NCBI GenBank assembly: GCA_033977485.1
Contig: CM066987.1
Location: 52,974,533-53,038,532 of the forward strand
DNA length: 64,000 bases
Source: Hydrangea macrophylla
Taxonomy: Eukaryota; Streptophyta; Magnoliopsida; Cornales; Hydrangeaceae
Direction of reading: 5' to 3'
Shown: piece by piece, positions 9,780-19,611 of the stretch
How positions within the stretch are numbered: the first letter of the stretch is position 1
How the letters are laid out: each line of letters opens with the position of its first letter
Notes under the pieces: generated by a model
Told to the model about the DNA's origin: nothing
The model's database searches: none
Seen by the model: the letters and a program-made list of their open reading frames with translations, nothing else
Position numbers and translations under genes: made by a program

Positions 9780-10320
9780 GAATTGGTACCTGGAACTACT
9801 AATATCCAAGACCCCGTATCAAATGGCATCAATAGAGATGCAAAAGCTGAAGAAGTAAGTGCAAGAATTGGAAGATTTAGGTTTTGTTCGTCCTGGCACA
9901 TCACTGTGGGTAGCACCGGTGTTGTTCATAAAGAAGGATGGAACGTTTCAACTCTGCATAGGCTACAGGGAGTTGAACAAGGTTACCATCAAGAACAAGT
10001 ACCCACTGTCGAGAATTGACGAGTTCTTCGATCAACTTCAAGGAGCGACAACATTTTCAAAGATTGATTTGAGATCAGGTTACCATCAGCTTTTGGTTAG
10101 ATCAGAGGATGTACCTAAGACTGTGTTCAAAACCAGATATGGACATTACGATGCCGTTCAGAATGACCAACGCCCCAGCAATGTTCATGGATTTGATGAA
10201 TAGGGTGTTTAGACCTTACTTGGATCAATTTGGCATTGTTTTCATCGATGACATTTTGATCTATTCCAAGACCAAAGAAGAACACTAGAAGCATGTGCAG
10301 ATTGTGTTGTAAATGCTCAG
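9780..10320 (+). pseudogene. Reverse transcriptase domain of element 2
   Basis: Classic plant gypsy RT text: [68 protein letters not shown]. The catalytic box is FIDD at 10241-10252. Two frameshifts (near 9850 and 10147) and stop codons after 10285 break it. This enzyme would copy element RNA into DNA. Confidence 0.9.
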
Positions 10321-10414
10321 AGAGAACCGTTTATATGCAAAATTTAGCAAATGCAAATTTTGGCTCAAGGAAGTCAAGTTTTTGTGACACGTTGTCTCTC
10401 AAAATGGAATTTCT

Positions 10415-11000
10415 GTGGATATTTCAAAGACCGACGTAGTTCTAGATTGGAAAAGACCGAGTAACGCCTTAAAAGTTAGGAGTTTTCTTGGTTTGGCTAG
10501 ATATTACTGGAGATTCATAGAGGATTTCTCCAAGATCACAGCCCCTTTGACTGGTCGTATGGAGAAGAATATGAAGTTTAAGTGGAAGGATAAGCACGAA
10601 CGCGCATTCTAGGAGTTAAAAGAGAGATTGACTTTAGCGCCAGTGCTTGCAAATCCGGAGAGTGGCGAAAGATACACCATCTACAGTGATGCTTCGTACC
10701 AAGGATTAGGGTGTATGCTTATGCAAGATAGGAAGGTTATAGCATACGGATCAAGATAGCTAAAGCCTCATGAGATGAACTACCCTACGCATGATCTTGG
10801 GTTAGCTGCAATCGTTTTCGCCCTGTAAATCTGGAGACATTACCTCTTTGGAGAGCAATTCAATTTATTTTCAGACCATAAGAGCTTGAGGTATTTGTTT
10901 TTACAGAAGGAACTCAACATGAGACAGAGGAGGTGGATGGAATTATTAAAAGATTACGACTTTTTTTATAGTACCATCCCGGTAAGGCAAATGTAGTCGT
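10415..11000 (+). pseudogene. RT connection and RNase H domain of element 2
   Basis: 10415-10612 encodes the thumb/connection text ([19 protein letters not shown], then APLT). RNase H follows, with YTIYSDASYQGLGCMLMQ near 10675 carrying a first catalytic Asp, then IAYGSR, MNYPTHDLGLAAIVFAL and FSDHKSL. Stops at about 10610, 10758 and 10828 interrupt the frame. Confidence 0.85.
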
Positions 11001-11339
11001 AGACGCGCTAAGCCAAAAACGTCACGGGATAGTTGCTTTCCTTATGATTCGAGAAAGGAGAGCATTGAAAAACGTAGCAGAATTCAATCTTTAACCCCCC
11101 ACAGTTAAGGACAGGACAACACTTTGGGTGTCTCGTAGTACAACCAACACTCATTAATCGTATTTTAGAAGCTCAACAGAAAGATGAGGAATAGAAGAAA
11201 TGGTTTGCTAAAGTTTCAGCAAAAGAACCAAAGGAATGGAGTGTCAGTTTGGATGGAAGATTCAGATGCAGAGGTCGACTTCTTGTACCCAATGTGGAGA
11301 AGCTTAGAACAGACATATTAGATTAGACACACAAGTCTA

Positions 11340-12060
11340 GATTGACCGTCTAACCAGAAGGAATGAAGATGTATAAGGATCTGAAGAGAAATTTTTGGTG
11401 AGAAGGCATGAAAAGAGAAGTTGCTGAGTATGTGTCCAAGTGCTTCATGTGTCAGCAAGTTAAGGCAGAGCACCAGAAATCGTATGGACTCACACAACCA
11501 CTACCGATTTCAGAATGGAAGTGGGAGCATGTCACAATGGACTTCATGGTCAGATTGCGGAGATCAAAGCAAGGTCACGATGCCATTTGGGTGATAGTAG
11601 ATCGGTTAATGAAGTCTGCTCATTTCATAGCCTACAGTATGACTCACCCGGTGGAAAAGTTAAGATAGATGTACCTCTAGCAAGTGGTTCGACTTCATGG
11701 TGTTCTAGTCTCGATAGTATCAGATCGTGACTCGAGGGTCACCTTAAGATTTTGGGAAAGTCTGCAAGCAACAATGGGAACATCATTGAGATTAAGTTCT
11801 GCTTTTCATCCACAGACTGATGGACTGATCGAGCTGACAAATCAAGTTATGGAGGATTTGGTTAAAGCTTGCGTGATTAACTTTGAACGTTCGTGAAACC
11901 CACATGCCCTTGCTCGAGTTCGCGTACAACAACAGTTATCACTCGAGCATAGGAATGGCACCATTCGAAGCACTATATGGGAGACCATGCCATTCACCGC
12001 TATGTTAGGCCGAAGTCGGAGATGAAAAACTTCTTGGACCAGATATGGTTCGAGAGACAA
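11340..12060 (+). pseudogene. Integrase of element 2
   Basis: The HHCC finger remains as CFMCQQVKAEHQ. Catalytic core text follows: WEHVTMDFMVRL (first Asp), IVSDRDSRVT (second Asp) and SSAFHPQTDGLIELTNQ (third acidic residue). Several stops (11401, 11666, 11894) and frame changes inactivate it. Integrase would insert the element DNA into chromatin. Confidence 0.87.
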
Positions 12061-12308
12061 GTGAGAAGATCAGCATAGTCCGAAAGAAGATGAAAGCCGC
12101 CCAAAGCAGACAAAAGGGTTATGCGGACAAATGTCGTAAGGACTTGGATTTTTGTGTCGGAGATCATGTGTTTCTTAAAGTATCTCCAGTATGAGGTATG
12201 GTTAGATTTGGAAGGAAGAAAGAAAAATTGTCACCTTATTATATTAGACCATTTAAAATTCTTGATCGTATGGGCAAGGTTGCCTATCGACTCGCACTAT
12301 CACCATGA

Positions 12309-12581
12309 ATGTTTGGGGTACACAACGTCTTTCACATAAGCATGTTCAGAAAGTACGTTCACGATTCAGCACCTGTGATCAACTTCAAGGACATCGAAGT
12401 GAACGATAATGTGACTTATCACGAGAGGCCAGTACAGATAATGGGAAGAGAGACCAAGAAGCTGAGGAGAAAGGAAATTTCTCTAGTAAAGGTGCAGTGG
12501 AGCCATCATGACAAGAGAGAAGCTTCCTGGGAGATGGAATCAGAAATACGAGAAAAGTATCCAAAGTTATTCCAGGACTAG
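12309..12581 (+). pseudogene. Integrase C-terminal chromodomain-like region of element 2
   Basis: Open 90-codon frame beginning FGVHNVFHISMFRKYVHD and ending VKVQWSHHDKREASWEME, then EIREKYPKLFQD-stop. This layout is the C-terminal chromodomain-like module of Tekay/Del chromoviruses and is the main basis for the lineage call. Such modules target integration to heterochromatin. Confidence 0.8.
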
Positions 12582-12609
12582 CTTACTCAGATTTTGGGTC
12601 AAAATCTTT

Positions 12610-12627
12610 TGATAGGTGGCCGAGAGA
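12610..12627 (+). promoter_or_regulatory. Degenerate polypurine tract of element 2
   Basis: GATAGGTGGCCGAGAGA lies directly before the 3' LTR start TGTAACACC. It is a decayed G/A-rich plus-strand primer site. Confidence 0.5.
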
Positions 12628-13225
12628 TGTAACACCTGTATTTTCCTATCTGTAATTCTTGAATTTCTATATTTTTTCTTTGTAATACTCTCAATTATGT
12701 ATAATAAAACCTATTTTTCTCGTTCAGTGTTTGGGTTTTTGCTTGAGGCCTTGGGGAAACTTTCTTTAGAAAGTAAACCCCAGCACTCGAGCGCCGAGCG
12801 CTCGAGCCATGCGAGCGCTCAAGCTTGTTGATAGGTGAAATGGCTATTTTGCCCTTGGGTCTTCAAAAGGTATAAATTCCAAACCATTTTACAACATTTG
12901 TACGTCTTTAATTCTTTTTTAAATAGAGAGCTTGTTAGAGAGAGATTTGTGAGAAATCTTCATACACTTTACAATTTCACCTTGCATGTCTACAAAATCC
13001 ATCATCTACACTCTCATTTGCACATATACACATCCATTTCACTGCATCAAAGTTCAAAGAGTTGAAGATTTTAAAGGATCAAGAAGATTGAGAAGAGTCC
13101 TAGCTTGGAAGCTTACTTAAAGTTGAATTGGAGATCATAGTACAAGCTTTCTCAACACATTCTTCACTTTATCATCTTCTTTTCACAATTCAAGCTTGAG
13201 TGAGTATTTATTCTCACTAAGAAAC
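12628..13225 (+). repeat. 3' LTR of element 2, truncated
   Basis: Matches 4943-5552 of the 5' LTR (with a deletion near 12725), then stops at ...CACTAAGAAAC, where a minus-strand copia LTR begins. It contains palindromes at 12786-12821 and a TATA box at 12871-12878. Confidence 0.88.
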
Positions 13226-13226
13226 A

Positions 13227-13905
13227 TGTAGAGCGGAAAATTAGTTTCAAAAACTTTATTAATAGCCCGAATCTACTACTTATCAATTCCATAGATGCTT
13301 AGGGAGGAAAGGGACAAGATCATTACCTTTTGGTCTTAAACCCAATTCTGATTTTGTCTTCTTCCTTTAGCGTGTAGTAGCTTCCTCTAGGTGTTCTTCA
13401 CCCTTACGACTCCTCGAATACTTCTCGAAGAAGCTAGGGCTTGTAGGAACCCAACAAAGAGGATATAGGAGGCTTGGAAAACCCTAAAACTGATTTCTGG
13501 AGAGCGAGGGTTGTAAAACCACGTTCAAACTTATTTTGGTCCCAGCTCTCCTATATGTAGGTTTTCATACCGACCTTAGGGTTTCAATCAATTTGAACAC
13601 TTTCAATTGATCAAACCTTTGATCGATCGAAGCAACTTCGATCAATCGAAAATACCCAGTCTTCAATCGATCGAACTCCTCTTTCTGCCTTTCCAATTAT
13701 TCTTGCGGAGCTAAGAGTAGGACCTCCTAGATTCTTTATTGTTGGCTCAGATGTTAATCACTCTGATCAAACTCTTGACCAGCTAATTAACTAACTGATA
13801 AGTTAATGTTAACTCCACTATATAACGATAACTGCACTCCAACTCAAAATAACATATCCGAAGTGATAACTAGACTTGTATGGTGTACTAATGTCCCTCT
13901 ACCAT
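13227..13905 (-). repeat. Ty1/copia LTR, 3' part on minus strand (element 3)
   Basis: Read on the minus strand it ends ...TTTTCCGCTCTACA, a typical copia LTR end. It carries short palindromes ATCGATCGAA, TTCGATCAATCGAA and AATCGATCGAA (13605-13675), upstream of a TATA-like CTACATATAG (13551-13560). It is interrupted at 13905 by the solo LTR and resumes at 16904. Confidence 0.55.
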
Positions 13906-16898
13906 TGTAGACACCCCAATTTTGACCGACCGTCGAATTTAGGAGAGCGTCACCTCCACGTCCAATGATGATAAGGACCGAAAAGATTTAAAGTATTCCA
14001 AGCTCTTCATAAAGTTCTCCAAACGCGATAAAATTTTGCAGAAAGAAGGAAATACCAGGTATTTGGGAGAATTCAGGTATAAAACACCATTTTTGGAAAA
14101 GATCTTCAAAAATAAGTTTTTTTAAGAAAAAGGGAAGAAAGAAAAGACCTAAAAAGGGAAGTTCAACAGAAAACGGCACACGGCAGTATACCGCGGCACT
14201 CAGTGAGTGCCGAACGGCATCCAGTGAGTGCCGGCCCGGCATTTACTGAGTGCCGCTGACATTTTCTGACTGCCGTTTGCTTTTAAAGTCCGTATTTTGT
14301 GGTACAATACGTATATGTATGCGGATAAAAATAAAAAACTGATAAAGTAAGGTTGACGAAAATACGGCAATCAATAATTTGGCGCGGCACTTACTGAGAG
14401 CCGCGCGGCAGTCACGGAGTGCCGCGACGGCAGTCACAGAGTGCTGCGGCGGCAGCCACGGACTGCCGCGAATAACTTTTGAATACCGCCCTGGGAAGCA
14501 GTCTGTCTAATTTCAGGAAGTACGTATTGTACCACCAAATGAGATATTTACACCTGTCTTTTACTCCGAATTCACTGAAAATACTTGGTAATTTTGTCTA
14601 TAAAAGAGGGAGGATCTTCCTTGAGAAGGGAGATACATACAACACAATACATGAGAGATAACCACCACTACACCAATTTTTTGGGAGAGAAAAGAGAGAG
14701 TTTAGAGAACTAGGGAGAAGAGCTTGGAAGACCTTCAAAGGAAAAGAACTTTGAGGATAGTTTGGAGGTGACCCTCTAATCTTAGTTGTATTTTCTTTCT
14801 TTTGAGCTTCTAATCTTCAAGTCATTTTTTTTAGTTTTTCTCGATTAAGTTTTAGAGTTTGTTAAGTAAACTTGGAAGTCCTTGTTTCTAATTCCTTGAT
14901 CTTTCTTCTATTTCTTTTGTTTATGTTTTTTTTTTCTCTTGAGATTCTTGGAGATCTTCAATATTTGTCTTGACATCTCTTGAGTATGATCCTTTGAATC
15001 CCATGTAAGCTTATGCTTTACATGAGAGTCAAAATTTGATCATCACTTCATTTTATAAGCAAATAGATGGATCCAAGTCCATACTCATGACTTGAGTCCT
15101 CTAAACTTGATATCTCATGGAATCCTTTCTATATTCCTTTGAGACTCATAAGTATTAGTCATGTCTTCATCTAAATGACCATCAAATGGTAGGAGAAAGT
15201 GGTCTTGAGTCTAAGCCCATCCCCATGGTTTAGATTCCTTATCTTGAGATTTCATGAAGTTCATCCATACTTCACTTGAAATCTATAAACATAAAGGTCT
15301 TTAGTCTCCAATGACTATCAAATGGTAGGAGAAGATGGTTTAGTTTAAGTCCAACTTCATGGTTCAATAGTTGGAATTAACAAATAAAAGTTAAACTTGA
15401 CAAATGAAAACAGTGAGTTCACAAACTGTTTTTGATCAAAGATTTTTAGCTCAAAATCTAACCGTCGAAATCAAGTGAAACCAACGGGAAAGTGTCAACA
15501 ACACAATATTCTACCACTGTAATTTTTGTTTTAAGATGGTTTCATGTCTAAAGTGGTTTGGTTGTGAGTTTTGTAAGAACACTGCAATCTGTCCAGAGTT
15601 TCAGCATAGTAACACTCTTTTGAAATAAGTAAACCAATGCTTTAATAAAGTGTTTGTGACCCAAAATAATTTTTTCTAAGTATATTAATGTGTTAGAAAG
15701 TCACCCTAAAAAGAACAAAGTATTTCTGATTTGTTTGCTATTTTTAGAAAATCGTGCAAGAACTCTGGACAGAAGGTTGTAGAATGTTGAGTGATGTCTG
15801 GTTTTTGTCCAATTCCCGGAGATCCAACCGTTGAAACTTTGATTTCTTTTTTGGGTTAAAAACTAGACACACAGAGGCATCTTGTGTCCAAAATTCATCA
15901 AGATCAAACCACGGGAACCACGATTTTTCATTTTTTAAAGTTATGATCTGCTCTATGTAATTCATAAAAAACTGCTAATGTTTTTGTCTAATCTTGTTTA
16001 TTTCAACTCAAATGGCCCCTAATGTCTTGAGACCCCAAATCATACTTTGAATAATGGTAATTTAACTTAAATCCAGAGGCTAAGTGACCCAAATTAGTGA
16101 ATAAATCCATGTCTTATTCTTGTTCACATTCATTCATTCATGTACATTTAATGCTCATGATTAGAACTAGCTATTGAATAAAGTTGGATTTCATGCTTGA
16201 TAGGTTTAAGCTAGAAATTTAGGATTGTTATTTCTAATTTCACATCTTGTATATCATATGGACTAACATTTTGTTTTGTAGCGCTATTAAGGTATGATCT
16301 CTAGGACCCTCTTTAATTTATTTTAATTTCTTGATTTTATTGATTTTTCAACCTCATGCGCGACACGTTAGAATCAGGATCTTGCCTTATATGTATATGT
16401 GATTAGAGACTCCTTTTTAGGATTTTCTTTTGTTTGTATGCATTGCACGTTTAATATCGCTGCTAGATCCCGGGTAAGTTCTCTTGTTCCCTAGTGCATA
16501 TCATGTTGCTTGCTACTTGGAATATGTGATTTTTGAATGATATTTTATCAATTGCAATTTTACACCCCTTTGGACATGCTTTTTGTAACGTATATCTATA
16601 CATATATATTAGTTGAGGGCACATTTAAATTAATAATTCGATTAAAAGGATATTGAGTAGAGGCCTGTTGCAAGATAGGATGAGAGAGGGTGTTTTAGTC
16701 CGACGGGCTCCTTCCTCTCTCATTCCATAATCCCCGGACCTAGTTAATCTCTGGTTTCCAAAAGATCAGTTTGCTTTTAAAATGGTTTCTTAATTTTTCC
16801 TTTTAAAAATTAAGTGGCGACTCATCTGTTTTGAATTTGAAATTTAAAAGAACTTTAAAAGAAAAGCCGTGGGTAGAAAGAAAACTGCGATATCCACA
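13906..16898 (+). mobile_element. Solo LTR, Tat/Ogre-like Ty3/gypsy (2993 bp)
   Basis: Starts TGTAGACACCCC and ends GCGATATCCACA, the same ends as the LTRs at 35218-37916 and 60415-63673. It is flanked by the 5-bp direct repeat accat (13901-13905 and 16899-16903). No internal region or second LTR is present, so it arose by LTR-LTR recombination. A TATA box (TATAAAAG, 14599-14606) follows the palindrome array at 14173-14470. No coding capacity. Confidence 0.93.
14173..14470 (+). repeat. Array of GGCACTCAGTGAGTGCC-type palindromes
   Basis: Clustered variants of GGCACTCAGTGAGTGCC (best at 14195-14211) and GGCAGTCACGGAGTGCCG, in two groups separated by about 110 bp. The array ends about 130 bp upstream of the TATA box. 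Equivalent arrays are at 35399-35652, 59501-59816 and 60949-61056. Confidence 0.9.
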
Positions 16899-16903
16899 AC
16901 CAT

Positions 16904-17439
16904 CAGCATTCATAATCACATTCAGGTAGTCAGATAACTGTTACTGTCAATATGAATGATGATTACATCTTCCATTCCTTGAGTTTCACTCACCTCTCAT
17001 GATTACCAAACATGTTGATAACTACTTATCAACAAGACTGAAGTTCTCAGTAATCAACTTGGTGACATTCTCAAGGGAATTCTTACTCCTTATCAATGGG
17101 TAGATTTTATCTTGACAATATATGTTCACAATGCTATGAACATGAGTTACCCAAGATACCCAGGTGTTGATCTTGAAGACCTCACTAAATGGTAAATCAA
17201 AGTAATCATATCCACAGTCTTTGTCTATAATCGTCTCAAGATTAAGAATATGTACCTTATACAAGTTATGAGATCCTATCAACTGTTGACAGTTTTATAT
17301 GTCAAGATGTACATTTCCTAGATGTACGCATTACCTAGAGATTAGAATAATCGAGACTTAAAGACATATTTTCATAAAAGAAGAAAAAATAGAACGTTTT
17401 ACTTTCTTAATGGATTAACAAGTGTTTTTCTGAGCTTGT
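16904..17439 (-). repeat. Continuation of the copia LTR and downstream spacer (element 3)
   Basis: Resumes the sequence interrupted at 13905. A likely LTR start in the minus direction is TGTACATCTTGAC at about 17311. The 86-codon minus-strand frame at 17022-17282 has no recognisable domain and is probably chance. The exact junction with the next LTR fragment is unresolved. Confidence 0.4.
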
Positions 17440-17489
17440 TTAGTGTAGTAAGTTTATTCACTCAGCTTGCAGTAAAGCTGAAGACTTTC

Positions 17490-17579
17490 ATGTCCTGGGC
17501 AATCAAATGTCCAGATCTTGTAGAGGCTGATTACCCAGACGAGGAGTATGTCGAGGAAGGATACGGGTTTGCAAGCTAG
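17490..17579 (+). CDS. Small acidic ORF in LTR (29 aa)
   Basis: ATG 17490 to TAG 17577-17579. It starts MSWAIKCPDLVEADYP and ends DEEYVEEGYGFAS. It is intact, acidic and Tyr-containing, and shares PDLV plus the YGFAS-stop ending with 6879-7025. Function unknown; it may be only a relic of shared LTR descent. Confidence 0.35.
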   Translation: MSWAIKCPDLVEADYPDEEYVEEGYGFAS

Positions 17580-17747
17580 TTGACGGAAGTGTAGACTTTA
17601 TTTATTTATCTTTTGTTAGCAGTAGAGGCACTAGATACCGATCTTTTATTATTATGTCGTAGGGCTTTATGCCCCAGTCTCTATCTTATATTTCCTTTTC
17701 TTTTTTGTTTTGTAATAATAGATTTAAGTCTCTAATGATATTTAAAA

Positions 17748-18041
17748 GGGTAAATTGCATTTTGCACCCTCAAACTATACCATGTTTTGCACTTTGGTCC
17801 CTAAACTATCATTTTTCGCATTTTGGTCCCTCAACTATCATTTTGTGGCAGTTTTCCCCCTCCCTCACTTTTAGCGTCACTTTTGGTGTCACTAAAAAGT
17901 GACTTTTTTCGTCACTGAAAGTGAAGGAGGGGTCAAACTGCCACAAAATGATAGTTGAAGGACCAAAATGCGAAAAATGATAGCTTAGGGACCAAAGTAC
18001 AAAACATGGTATAGTTTGAGGGTGCAAAATGCAATTTACCC
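17748..18041. mobile_element. Mutator-like MITE with long inverted repeats
   Basis: 294 bp, starting GGGTAAATTGCATTTTGCAC and ending with its reverse complement. The inverted repeats are about 110-130 bp and nearly perfect, around a short centre. It is flanked by the 9-bp direct repeat tatttaaaa (17739-17747, 18042-18050). The 9-bp duplication and long terminal repeats point to the Mutator superfamily. No transposase. Confidence 0.93.
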
Positions 18042-18226
18042 TATTTAAAATTATGTAAGCCTAGAACCACCACGCTTCGTGTTACTGCTTCTGTTTACTA
18101 TTTATTACTTTTATCTGGTTCTTTCTTGTATAGATAAGCACGTAATCCTCAAACCAGTCACGTATCCACGAGTCCAAAGGTAGATATTTTAAATCTTTCC
18201 CTATTTTGCTACGCTGGGGCATGATA

Positions 18227-18880
18227 GTCATCAGCATAAAGTATAAGAAAAGCTACCACCTTACCTTCACATTTCTTGTATACACAAGGTTCATCCAGAT
18301 TCTATTTGAAACCAAACGACTTGATTGCTTGGTCAAATCGAACGTTCCAACTCCTGGATGACTGCTTAAGTCCATAAATGCAATTTTGCAGCTTGCATAC
18401 CAAGTTACCTTTTCGGCTGCTTTGAACCCTTCTGGTTGCTGCATATAGATGTCCTCCTCAAGATTTATATTCAAGAATGCAATCTTGACGTCCATCTGTC
18501 AGGTCTCAAAATCTAGGCATGCAGCAATGGATAAGAGTATTCTGATGGACTTGAGCATGTCTACCGGCGAGAAAGTTTCCTTATAGTCAATGCCCTCACT
18601 TTCAGTATAACCTTTTGCTACAAGCCTTGCCTTAAAGGTCTAAACCTTTCCACCAGATCCTCTTTTCCTCTTGTAGGCCCGCTTACAACCAATGGATTTA
18701 ATACTGGTAGGAAGTTCTATAAGATCCCAAACCTGATTGGAAGCCATAGATTCCAATTCAGCCTTCATAGCTTTGACCCAATTGACTGAATCAACATCAG
18801 CTATTGCCTCTTTGTATGTGGCAGGATCAGATTTAGATTCTATGGAGGCAGCTTCAAAACTTCTCCTAAGAATATGTATC
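18227..18880 (-). pseudogene. Ty1/copia reverse transcriptase remnant (element 3)
   Basis: Minus-strand frame with the copia RT signature DVKIAFLNINLEEDIYMQQP and EGFKA, followed at the low-coordinate end by VAFLILYADD, the catalytic box, where the Tekay LTR fragment cuts it off. Text upstream (18500-18850) matches the RT N-terminal region, with stops and frameshifts. Expected role: reverse transcription. Inactive. Confidence 0.85.
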
Positions 18881-18953
18881 TATTAGGCTGGCTGATAATC
18901 CTCCCACTACGACGAGGTACCAGGGCAGAAATGGGTGAAGATGTGGTATTTTC

Positions 18954-19465
18954 TTATCTTACATGATTTTCAACTGTTGGAGGAATAGAGGGCTCTCCAT
19001 CTATTTCTCTCAGATCTATCCTCCCTTTAGGTTTATGGTTCATGATATAATCATCCTCCAAGAAAACAACATTTATATTAACAAACACTTTCTGTTCTAT
19101 TGGATCATAAAAATACCAACCATAAGTGACCTTTAGATACCCTACGAAGTAACATACTTCCGATCGTGATTTCAATTTTCTTATCTTTCCTTTCAGCACA
19201 TGTATCAGACACCCCCATATCTGGAGATGTTACAAAGAGGCCTTGCGTCTAATCCACATCTCCTGTGGTGTCTTAGGAACAGATTTGCTTGGAACTAGAT
19301 TTATTATGTACATAGTGGTTTCCAAAGCATAACCCCAAAGAAATAATGGCAACTCTGAATAACTCATCATCGATCTGGTCATGTCTAAAAGTAGCCAGTT
19401 CCTTTTCTCTGCTACACCATTCTGCTAAGGCGTACCAGGTGTTGTCAACTGTGACAGAATCCCAT
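18954..19465 (-). pseudogene. Ty1/copia integrase C-terminal remnant (element 3)
   Basis: Minus-strand frame 18954-19199 reads KLKSRSEVCYFVGYLKVTYG, WYFYDPIEQKVFV and VVFLEDDY, the copia integrase C-terminal hallmark. Further upstream (19200-19450) core text is recognisable: [20 protein letters not shown], then [17 protein letters not shown]. Stops interrupt it. The frame is truncated at about 19465 by SIRE-type LTR sequence. Confidence 0.85.
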
Positions 19466-19609
19466 TATATATAGGGATGTTGTTAAGGGTCATAAACAAG
19501 AAGTAACATTAATAAAATCATTCAAACATCATGTTTAATTATCATTCTCATTTGAGCCCTAGTTTGAGTGAAAAATCAATTTGCTCGAGATTTTAATTGT
19601 AATTCTTGA
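19466..19609 (+). repeat. SIRE-like copia LTR fragment
   Basis: Matches 25318-25458 of the SIRE-like 3' LTR (…AAGGGTCATAAACAAGAAGT… to …TTGTAATTCTTGA). This is probably a piece of the 5' LTR of the same element, cut off by the next insertion. Confidence 0.8.
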
Positions 19610-19611
19610 AA

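Larger units (their letters stand above)
17440..18226 (+). repeat. Tekay-type LTR fragment
   Basis: Shares with the LTRs of elements 1 and 2 the paired stem-loops (CAGCTT…AAGCTG, then CTGGGCA…TGTCCAG), the small acidic frame, and the terminal block ending GGGGCATGATA (a decayed TGACA). It ends inside a copia reverse transcriptase just after the catalytic YADD codons, so it inserted there. The left boundary is unclear. Confidence 0.65.

Noticed and set aside
17022..17282. 86-codon minus-strand ORF as a gene
   Set aside because: No motif, lies within a probable copia LTR, composition like the surrounding non-coding DNA.
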